Shown piece after piece: positions 7,323-12,244 of a stretch of DNA of 12,244 nucleotides. Position numbers and translations under genes: made by a program. The stretch comes from an uncultured Clostridia bacterium. GTDB lineage: Bacteria > Bacillota > Clostridia > Lachnospirales > Bianqueaceae. Position 1 is the first letter of the stretch. Each line of letters starts with the position of its first letter. The stretch is from NCBI GenBank assembly GCA_937892735.1, contig CALBGL010000103.1:1-12244 (forward strand), in the 5' to 3' direction. The notes below the pieces were generated by a model. The model was not told the DNA's origin, did not search any database, and saw only the letters and a list, made by a program, of their open reading frames with translations.

Positions 7323-8198
7323 ATGGGGAAAAATATTGGAATCGTCACGGATAGCAACAGCGGTATCACGCAGAAGCAGGGAGAAGAACTGGGAATTCAT
7401 GTGCTGCCGATGCCATTTACGGTAAATGGAACGCCTTATTTTGAGGATATCAATCTGAGTCAGGAACAGTTTTATGCGCGTTTGACGGAAGGAGCGAATA
7501 TCGCAACTTCACAGCCCTCTCCGGAAGCGGTCCTGAATCTATGGAATCGTCTGCTGGAACGATATGATGAACTGGTTCATATTCCCATGTCTAGTGGACT
7601 CAGCGGCTCCTGCGAGACGGCGATTCTTCTGTCAGGAGAGTATGATGGCAGAGTTCAGGTGGTCAATAACCAGAGAATCAGCGTGACACAGCGTCAGTCG
7701 GTGCTGGACGCCATGCATCTGACGTCCCAGGGATTCAGCGCTAAACAGATTAAAGACACGCTGGAAGCTAAGAAGATGGAAACGGGTATTTACATCATGG
7801 TGGATACCCTGAAATATCTGCGTAAGGGAGGTAGGATCACACCGGCTGCAGCCGCGCTGGGTACAGTCCTGCGTCTGAAACCGGTTCTTCAGATCCATGG
7901 CGCCAGACTGGACGCCTTCGCGAAGGCCAGAACGGTGCAGCAGGCCAAGGCGCTGATGATCAATGCTTTGAAAAACGATATCGAACAATGCTTCGGAAGA
8001 AGGGACGTCGATCCCTCCTTATACCATTTGGAGATCGCCCACACACAGAATGAGGCCGCCGCCATGGAACTGCGCAGCCAGCTGATGGAGGCTCTGCCTG
8101 GCAGCCAGGAAGTCTATGTGGATCGGCTCTCCTTAAGCGTATCCTGCCATATCGGGCCGGGTGCGTTGGCAGTGGCGTTCAGTCGGAAGATCGACTAA
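7323..8198 (+). CDS. DegV family fatty-acid-binding protein (FakB-like)
   Basis: The 291-residue protein belongs to the DegV family, whose characterised members (FakB) bind a fatty acid and present it to the kinase FakA for phosphorylation, so that external fatty acids can enter phospholipid synthesis. Family features are the N-terminal IGIVTDSNSGI, the TSQPSP motif (62-67), SSGLSGSCETA (90-100), the YLRKGGRI stretch (165-172), and C-terminal CHIGPGALAVAF with His276 (275-286). A strong AAAGGAGAT site (7310-7318) precedes the ATG at 7323. It starts 11 bases after accA, so it is probably the last gene of the FASII transcript, which fits a lipid role. No FakA (DAK-domain kinase) is in the window. 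Which fatty acid it binds, and whether it is a true FakB, cannot be told from the sequence. Confidence 0.9.
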   Translation: MGKNIGIVTDSNSGITQKQGEELGIHVLPMPFTVNGTPYFEDINLSQEQFYARLTEGANIATSQPSPEAVLNLWNRLLERYDELVHIPMSSGLSGSCETAILLSGEYDGRVQVVNNQRISVTQRQSVLDAMHLTSQGFSAKQIKDTLEAKKMETGIYIMVDTLKYLRKGGRITPAAAALGTVLRLKPVLQIHGARLDAFAKARTVQQAKALMINALKNDIEQCFGRRDVDPSLYHLEIAHTQNEAAAMELRSQLMEALPGSQEVYVDRLSLSVSCHIGPGALAVAFSRKID

Positions 8199-8217
8199 AG
8201 TAAAAAATATTATCGAG

Positions 8218-8250
8218 TTCGCTCCTCCCATGCTATAAGGAGGATGCGAA
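8218..8250 (+). other. Stem-loop after the DegV gene
   Basis: TTCGCTCCTCC (8218-8228) pairs with GGAGGATGCGAA (8239-8250): eleven pairs with a single bulged T at 8245 and a 10-base loop. No T-run follows directly. It stands 19 bases after the DegV stop and 4 bases before the terminator stem, so it probably lies in the 3' untranslated end of the fatty-acid operon mRNA. The right arm holds a GGAGG sequence that would be masked when folded. Confidence 0.6.
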
Positions 8251-8254
8251 AGCA

Positions 8255-8332
8255 GCAAGAGGAATGAGAGATGGATCGGATCAATTTGCCGAAAATGCGG
8301 CCCTCATTCCTCTTGCATTTATATGTTTTTTT
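8255..8332 (+). terminator. Intrinsic terminator of the fatty-acid operon
   Basis: GCAAGAGGAATGAG (8255-8268) and CTCATTCCTCTTGC (8303-8316) form a perfect 14-bp stem around a 34-base loop. ATTTATATGTTTTTTT follows (8317-8332), with seven consecutive Ts at 8326-8332. The T-rich tract is slightly interrupted and the loop is long, but the perfect stem at an operon boundary makes termination likely. Confidence 0.8.
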
Positions 8333-8340
8333 GTTATAAT
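8313..8340 (+). promoter_or_regulatory. Promoter of the GH127-PH-lipoprotein unit
   Basis: A consensus -10 TATAAT lies at 8335-8340, preceded by TGT (8332-8334), which makes it an extended -10. A weak -35, TTGCAT, lies at 8313-8318 with 16-base spacing. The -35 falls in the right arm and tail of the preceding terminator. Transcription should start near 8347, giving a leader of about 38 bases. Confidence 0.7.
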
Positions 8341-8362
8341 AGAGATATCAACAAGAGGGAGA

Positions 8363-8372
8363 TTCCCGGGAA
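8363..8372. promoter_or_regulatory. Short perfect palindrome in the GH127 leader
   Basis: TTCCCGGGAA is a perfect 10-base palindrome located about 16-25 bases after the predicted transcription start. Its right end touches the AAGGA ribosome binding site (8371-8375) of the next gene. It could be an operator or a translational control element. A 10-base palindrome can also occur by chance. Confidence 0.25.
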
Positions 8373-8384
8373 GGATGGACCAGC

Positions 8385-10352
8385 ATGATACAAAACGCAG
8401 TAAAAAGCCCATATACAGCGGTAAAACCCATACATCCGCTGCAGAATCAATGGACAGGAGGTCTCTGGAAGGAGCGATTTGATACCTGTAAAACCGTGAC
8501 GATTCCACATATCCGCCAGCTTTTTGAAGATGAAAGCTCTTTTCATGTGGTAGAAGACTTTCGGATCGCCGCTGGGCAGAAGGAAGGACATTTTAAGGGA
8601 ACGCCCTTTGGAGATGGGGATTTTTACAAGTGGATGGAGGGCGCGATCCTGACGGCGGCTTTGAGTAAGGACGCGGATATGCTCGCGCAGATCGACGCTT
8701 ATATTGCCCTGATCGCGGAAGCTCAGCTTGAAGACGGGTATATCTCGACCAAGCAGATCATTGGAGAACGCCAGGGCAATGGTGTGGTGAGACAGGGCGA
8801 TATCAATGATTTTGAGGTATATAATATCGGTCATCTATTAACGGCAGCGTGTCTGCACTATAAGACGACGGGAAAGACGAATTTCATGGATGTGGCCCAA
8901 AAGGCTGCTCAGTATCTGAAACATCTGTATGAGGAGGCAGCGCGTACGAAAGAAGTGAAGACGGCCGTATGCCCCTCTCACTACATGGGATTGATCGAGA
9001 TGTACCGTACGACAGGGCAGGAGGAGTATCTGCGCCTGGCAGAATTGTCGATCAACCTGCGGGATTCTGTTCAGAATGGGCTCGATGATAATCAAGACCG
9101 GATCCCGCTGCGGACGCATGATAAGATTGTGGGCCATGCCGTGCGTTCCACGTATTTATACGCGGGCGTGGCGGATCTGTACGCAGAAACGGGAGAAAAG
9201 GCGCTGTACGATATGCTGCACCGCGTATGGGCCAGCTGTATTCATAAGAAGATCTATATTACGGGCGGTGTAGGAGCGCTATACAATGGCGTGTCCCCAT
9301 ATGGGAACTTCTGGCACGATCAGAAGATGCACCAGGCCTTTGGCTATGAGTATCAACTGCCGAATATCACCGCGTATAATGAGACATGCGCGGCCCTCGG
9401 CAATGTATTCTGGAATTATCGGATGTTCCTTTTGGAGCCCAGGGCTGTTTACTTCGACTGGATCGAGAGAACCCTTCTGAACGTGGCCCTCTCCGCGATC
9501 AATCTGGAAGGAAACAAGTATTTCTATGAGAATATGCTGCGCAGGACGAAGAAGTTGGACTATGAGCTCTGCTGGCCCCTGCACCGGACAGAATCCATCA
9601 GCAGCTTCTGTTGTCCGCCCAATTTGATGCGGACGATCGCAGAGTCCGCGCAATACGCGTACACGCTTTCGGAGGATGCAATCTGGACGGGCTTATACGG
9701 AGACTGTGAGGCGAAGATTGTCCTGGAAAATGGCGCCGATTTTGTGCTTGCACAAAGAACAGACTATCCTTATGACGGCAAGATCCGATTCACCGCGAGT
9801 CAGATCAAACAGGATCATACGTTCACGCTGCGGCTGCGGATCCCGGGGTGGGTCAAGAGCGGATGTATCCGATATGGGGATCAGAATATTCCGCTGACGA
9901 AGAAAGAAGCGGGAACCTATGTGGCGGTTGAGATTCGGTCGCTCCAGGATTTCTGTGTGGAGCTGATGCTGGATATGCCGGTACGCATGACGCAGGCGCA
10001 TCCATTCGTAGAAGAGTGTGTGGGACAGGTGGCAGTAGAGAGGGGACCGCTGGTATACTGCATGGAAACGCCCGATGTCGAGGCTTCTAGCCTGGATCAG
10101 GTGTTGATAGATCCCGCGGCAGACGCCGAGATGCAGATAATCGAGGTAGAAGGCCGTCGGATTCCGGCCCTGAAGATGACGGCCAGGCTGCATAAACCCT
10201 GGACAGAAGAACTATACCAGGAATTCGAGGCAGAAGAGCCGGAAATCACGCGGATACAGATGATTCCCTATTTTGCATGGGATAATCGCGGCGCGGATGG
10301 CGAGATGAGAATCTGGACGCCGGTATATCATGCGGGAATGGAAGAAAGGTGA
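8385..10352 (+). CDS. GH127 family glycoside hydrolase (beta-L-arabinofuranosidase-like)
   Basis: The 655 residues match the length and layout of GH127 (DUF1680) enzymes such as Bifidobacterium HypBA1 (658 residues), which release L-arabinofuranose using a zinc-bound cysteine nucleophile. The N-terminal (alpha/alpha)6 barrel includes ITGGVGALYNGVSPYGNFWH, the YQLPNITAYNETCAALGN stretch with Glu333 and Cys335, and FCCPPNLMRTIAES with Cys409 and Cys410; these four residues match the zinc ligands and nucleophile of HypBA1. A beta-rich C-terminal part follows (LRIPGWVKSG, VAVERGPLVYC). The HypBA1 acid/base Glu lies 16 residues before the ligand Glu; here that position is Gln317, while Glu322 lies nearby. 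There is no signal peptide, so it should act in the cytoplasm on imported oligosaccharides. AAGGA (8371-8375) precedes the ATG. The family also includes aceric acid hydrolases, so the substrate is uncertain. Confidence 0.88.
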   Translation: MIQNAVKSPYTAVKPIHPLQNQWTGGLWKERFDTCKTVTIPHIRQLFEDESSFHVVEDFRIAAGQKEGHFKGTPFGDGDFYKWMEGAILTAALSKDADMLAQIDAYIALIAEAQLEDGYISTKQIIGERQGNGVVRQGDINDFEVYNIGHLLTAACLHYKTTGKTNFMDVAQKAAQYLKHLYEEAARTKEVKTAVCPSHYMGLIEMYRTTGQEEYLRLAELSINLRDSVQNGLDDNQDRIPLRTHDKIVGHAVRSTYLYAGVADLYAETGEKALYDMLHRVWASCIHKKIYITGGVGALYNGVSPYGNFWHDQKMHQAFGYEYQLPNITAYNETCAALGNVFWNYRMFLLEPRAVYFDWIERTLLNVALSAINLEGNKYFYENMLRRTKKLDYELCWPLHRTESISSFCCPPNLMRTIAESAQYAYTLSEDAIWTGLYGDCEAKIVLENGADFVLAQRTDYPYDGKIRFTASQIKQDHTFTLRLRIPGWVKSGCIRYGDQNIPLTKKEAGTYVAVEIRSLQDFCVELMLDMPVRMTQAHPFVEECVGQVAVERGPLVYCMETPDVEASSLDQVLIDPAADAEMQIIEVEGRRIPALKMTARLHKPWTEELYQEFEAEEPEITRIQMIPYFAWDNRGADGEMRIWTPVYHAGMEER

Positions 10353-10356
10353 GAGT

Positions 10357-10809
10357 ATGAGTCAGAACGAGCAAGAAATCCTATGGAAAGATCGTAAACA
10401 CCATCTGTGGTTTCCGATCAGTTTTACCAAGTATTATATTACCGGTGGGAGACTCCATATTAAAAAAGGATTGCTGTCTACGATTCATGATGAGACGATC
10501 TTGTATCGGATTACGGATATTACGCTGAAGCGGACGCTGGCGCATCGAATCTTCGGAACCGGCACGATCATTCTCAAAGTCCAGGCAGACGCAGTGCCAG
10601 TGCAGTGTTTGGAAAATATCAAGTATCCAGAGGATGTACGAACATTTTTGTCAGAGCTGGTCGATCAGGAACGCGCAAAACGGAATGTAGATGGACGGGA
10701 GATGTATGGCAGCATGGGAATGCCTCATGGACATGGTCCGCATCCTGATGATTTTCCAGATGATGGTCCAGATGTAGAAGTGCCGCCTCCGCCGGAGGAT
10801 CTTTCGTGA
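10357..10809 (+). CDS. Small bacterial PH-domain protein with Pro/Asp/His-rich tail
   Basis: The 150-residue protein has a bacterial pleckstrin-homology-like domain (bPH_2/YdbS type, about residues 9-109). The typical pattern is visible: a beta strand FTKYYITGGRLHIKKGLLST, then TILYRITDITLKRTLAHRIFGTGTIIL (written here as its halves TILYRITDITL and RTLAHRIFGTGTIIL), then a C-terminal helix YPEDVRTFLSELVDQERAK. It has no membrane segment or signal peptide. Residues 113-150 form a low-complexity tail rich in Met, Gly, His, Asp and Pro, ending VPPPPEDLS, probably disordered. The frame is open from an ATG at 10330, but that start lies in the GH127 gene without a ribosome binding site; AAAGGTGA (10345-10352) supports the ATG at 10357, 4 bases after the GH127 stop. 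Its stop overlaps the next gene as GTGA. The ligand and role are unknown. Confidence 0.75.
   Translation: MSQNEQEILWKDRKHHLWFPISFTKYYITGGRLHIKKGLLSTIHDETILYRITDITLKRTLAHRIFGTGTIILKVQADAVPVQCLENIKYPEDVRTFLSELVDQERAKRNVDGREMYGSMGMPHGHGPHPDDFPDDGPDVEVPPPPEDLS
10793..10798 (+). promoter_or_regulatory. Ribosome binding site supporting a GTG start
   Basis: CGGAGG ends 7 bases before the GTG at 10806. No in-frame ATG exists upstream of the hydrophobic signal region, so this site fixes the lipoprotein start at GTG, overlapping the preceding stop by 4 bases. Confidence 0.75.
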
Positions 10810-11510
10810 GGCATGGATGGAGGCGGATTCTGGGAGGATTCATTCTTGCTTTAATGTTTCTGATAGGAGGATGTGAATCGACATCCGAGATAGAAGGTGA
10901 GAAAATCCTGGAGATTACGCCCCAGTTTGTGACAAATCAGCAGGCGGATCGGGAACTGGAGGTTCATTTGACATCGGGCCGGTTTCGGGAAGATATACAG
11001 GTGGAAGATGTTTCGCTGTCTGAAGAGTTGGCAGGGCTATCCGTTACCAGAGTAACACGGGTAGACGACACTACTGTAAATATCATCCTATCAGGACAGA
11101 CGACAGGACATTTAGCGGATCCGGAAACGGGCGCCATTATGATATCCTATACGGCGCTGGAAAGCGATTCCGCTATGATTCGAAATGCCATCGGGGAATT
11201 GACGGTAGGGACTCCTTATATTGTGAAGGTAAGCGAAGCCTTTATCAATCTGCAGGATGGAGGAAAGGCGTTGGAATATACGTTTATGGTAGAGGCTGGC
11301 TCTTGGGCTGACGAGATTTCGCTGAATGATATTCAATTGGAAGGCGTGTTTCAAAAAATGGATGTGGTGGAACTGATCCGGGATGAGGAATACCTCAAAT
11401 TGCATTTTGAGGGCATTACGAAATCGGGCGAGGGAACGATCACTTTTTTGACGACGGCATCTTCCTCTGGGGAAAAAACGTCTTTTGAATTTCATGTCAA
11501 TGCTCCATGA
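10806..11510 (+). CDS. Predicted lipoprotein with two tandem related beta-rich domains
   Basis: The 234-residue protein starts at GTG. It has a basic n-region (MRHGWRR), a hydrophobic segment (about 8-20) and a lipobox LIGGC, so Cys23 is the likely lipidation site and the mature protein sits on the outer face of the membrane. The rest has no motif I recognise by name. It looks like two related units of about 100 residues, roughly 35-133 and 136-234: ELEVHLTSGRFREDIQVEDV (50-69) aligns with ALEYTFMVEAGSWADEISLN (155-174), and later VDDTTVNIILSG (86-97) with RDEEYLKLHFEG (192-203). The strand-rich pattern suggests an immunoglobulin-like or similar beta-sandwich fold, which is an inference. It is the last gene of the GH127 unit and is followed by a clear terminator. 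Function unknown. Confidence 0.75.
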   Translation: MRHGWRRILGGFILALMFLIGGCESTSEIEGEKILEITPQFVTNQQADRELEVHLTSGRFREDIQVEDVSLSEELAGLSVTRVTRVDDTTVNIILSGQTTGHLADPETGAIMISYTALESDSAMIRNAIGELTVGTPYIVKVSEAFINLQDGGKALEYTFMVEAGSWADEISLNDIQLEGVFQKMDVVELIRDEEYLKLHFEGITKSGEGTITFLTTASSSGEKTSFEFHVNAP

Positions 11511-11517
11511 TCATGGG

Positions 11518-11565
11518 AAAGGGTTGTGAAAGGCAGAAATCTGTGTTTCGCAACCTTTTTCTTTT
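11518..11565 (+). terminator. Intrinsic terminator after the lipoprotein gene
   Basis: AAAGGGTTGTGAAA (11518-11531) pairs with TTTCGCAACCTTTT (11546-11559): 14 pairs including two G-T (G-U in RNA), around a 14-base loop. The T-rich tail CCTTTTTCTTTTG (11554-11566) follows the stem core. It begins 8 bases after the lipoprotein stop. Confidence 0.9.
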
Positions 11566-11602
11566 GAACTTTTCACGGACAGTTTGTTTACAAAATGCTT
11601 GC

Positions 11603-11631
11603 TTTACATTTCTTAAGATAAAAGATATAAT
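11603..11631 (+). promoter_or_regulatory. Promoter of queH
   Basis: TTTACA (11603-11608) and TATAAT (11626-11631) are separated by exactly 17 bases. The -35 matches the sigma-A consensus at 5 of 6 positions and the -10 is perfect. Transcription should start near 11638, leaving a leader of about 155 bases before queH. Confidence 0.85.
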
Positions 11632-11636
11632 AGGCG

Positions 11637-11743
11637 CAGCGGGATATATTCCCTGTGTATTTTTATTTTCTGACTGCGTCTTCTATTTGGTGTCAAGAGA
11701 TGCGAAACGCCTGAAAAAATAAGAAGAAAGAGGAGGAGACGCA
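11637..11743 (+). promoter_or_regulatory. Structured 5' leader of queH, class unknown
   Basis: The gap before queH has no credible gene but can form RNA structure. At its 5' end CAG-c-GGGA (11637-11644) pairs with TTCCCTG (11649-11655), followed by a T-rich stretch (11656-11671). Further on, TGCGTCTTCT (11675-11684) pairs with AGGAGACGCA (11734-11743) over 10 positions with one G-T, enclosing a hairpin GGTGT/ACGCC (11689-11693 and 11707-11711) and an A-rich single-stranded run. Because queH acts in queuosine synthesis I looked for preQ1 riboswitch patterns; the A-rich run after the GGTGT/ACGCC hairpin is suggestive, but I could not find the matching pseudoknot. Function as a regulator is an inference. 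Confidence 0.4.
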
Positions 11744-11792
11744 ACGAGATGTATCGTCTATAGTATGTTGATAAAGGACTGGAGGAAAACAG

Positions 11793-12244
11793 ATGAATCT
11801 ACTGTTGCATACCTGCTGTGCTCCCTGCTCGGTTGCCTGTGTATCTCGGCTGCGGGAAGAGGGGATCCATCCGACTGCATTCTGGTATAATCCCAATATT
11901 CATCCTTTGAAAGAGTATCGGGCCCGGAAGCAGACGCTGATTGAGTATGCCGCTTCTATTCATATGAAAGTTATCATGGAAGATGAGTACGGGTTACGGA
12001 AGTTTATTCAGGGGATTTATCCGGACTTTGATCATCGATGCGATTTCTGTTATCGAATTCGCCTGGAGGAAACGGCGATCCATGCCAAGGAACGCGGATT
12101 TGAGGCGTTCTCTACGACGCTCTTAATCAGTCCCTATCAGAAGCATGAATGGATTCGAAGGTTGGGAGAGGAGATAGGAGAGAAACATGGGGTTCTTTTC
12201 CTGTATCGTGATTTTCGTCCCTATTTTCGAGAGGGCCAGGATCA
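11793..12244 (+). CDS. queH: Epoxyqueuosine reductase QueH, 5' part (3' end outside window)
   Basis: The frame runs open from ATG 11793 to the window end and gives the first 150 residues of a protein usually about 180-230 residues long. QueH (formerly DUF208) reduces epoxyqueuosine in tRNA to queuosine, replacing the unrelated cobalamin enzyme QueG. The N-terminus MNLLLHTCCAPCS has the adjacent Cys8-Cys9 pair and Cys12. Then come FWYNPNIHPLKEYRARK (30-46), Cys83-Asp-Phe-Cys86 in RCDFCYRIRLEETA, and FSTTLLISPYQKHEWI (106-121), all typical. The cysteines hold an iron-sulfur cluster and a second iron in the characterised Thermotoga enzyme. GGAGG (11781-11785) precedes the start by 7 bases. It has its own promoter, separate from the genes before it. 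Confidence 0.95.
   Translation, partial: MNLLLHTCCAPCSVACVSRLREEGIHPTAFWYNPNIHPLKEYRARKQTLIEYAASIHMKVIMEDEYGLRKFIQGIYPDFDHRCDFCYRIRLEETAIHAKERGFEAFSTTLLISPYQKHEWIRRLGEEIGEKHGVLFLYRDFRPYFREGQD

Noticed and set aside
8264..8482. 72-codon frame between the DegV and GH127 genes
   Set aside because: It runs through a terminator and promoter and into the GH127 gene, its start has no properly spaced ribosome binding site, and the product resembles no family.
10330..10356. Upstream start of the PH-domain gene at 10330
   Set aside because: It overlaps GH127 without a ribosome binding site, whereas the ATG at 10357 has AAAGGTGA just before it.
11507..11722. 71-codon frame starting in the lipoprotein stop
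   Set aside because: It spans the terminator and the queH promoter and has no domain; translation across these elements is unlikely.
11689..11730. preQ1-I riboswitch before queH
   Set aside because: A GGTGT/ACGCC hairpin followed by an A-rich strand is superficially similar, but the loop has no segment complementary to the tail to make the pseudoknot, and the conserved loop bases are missing.
1..12244. CRISPR array, tRNA or rRNA genes, insertion sequences, phage or plasmid features
   Set aside because: No regularly spaced repeats, cloverleaf sequences, transposase or integrase frames, or flanking repeats were seen.

Overview
The window looks like chromosomal DNA from a Gram-positive gut-type Clostridia, most likely Lachnospiraceae. 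The grounds are strong AGGAGG-type ribosome binding sites throughout, a moderately G+C-balanced composition, a FabK-type enoyl reductase, a fab/acc gene order known from Firmicutes, and a QueH-type queuosine enzyme. The family-level placement is an inference. All genes lie on the + strand.

Region 1 (1-8198) is the distal part of a type II fatty-acid synthesis (FASII) operon: 3' end of fabK, then fabD, fabG, fabF, accB, fabZ, accC, accD, accA. This is the order known from Streptococcus pneumoniae, where fabH and acpP precede fabK, so those two probably lie just upstream. The genes make malonyl-CoA (AccABCD), load it onto acyl carrier protein (FabD), and run the elongation cycle (FabF, FabG, FabZ, FabK). 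Most junctions overlap or abut. The exception is a 109-base gap between fabZ and accC that holds two strong stem-loops. A DegV-family (FakB-like) fatty-acid-binding protein follows accA after 11 bases and is probably part of the same transcript, perhaps helped by an internal promoter at the end of accA. Two tandem stem-loops end the operon, and the second has a T-tract.

Region 2 (8313-11565) is a separate three-gene unit. A sigma-A-like promoter with an extended -10 is interleaved with the preceding terminator. It drives a cytoplasmic GH127 family glycosidase (beta-L-arabinofuranosidase-like), a small bacterial PH-domain protein with a Pro/Asp/His-rich tail, and a GTG-initiated lipoprotein made of two tandem related domains. 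A clear intrinsic terminator closes it. The functional link between these three genes is not known to me.

Region 3 (11566-12244) has a near-consensus promoter, a structured leader of about 155 bases that matches no riboswitch class I can recall, and the 5' part of queH (epoxyqueuosine reductase), cut by the window end.

The window is mostly housekeeping. The points most worth a second look are the fabZ-accC stem-loops, the apparent Glu-to-Gln change at the GH127 acid/base position, the GH127-PH-lipoprotein cassette, and the queH leader. I saw no CRISPR array, tRNA, rRNA, insertion sequence or attachment site.
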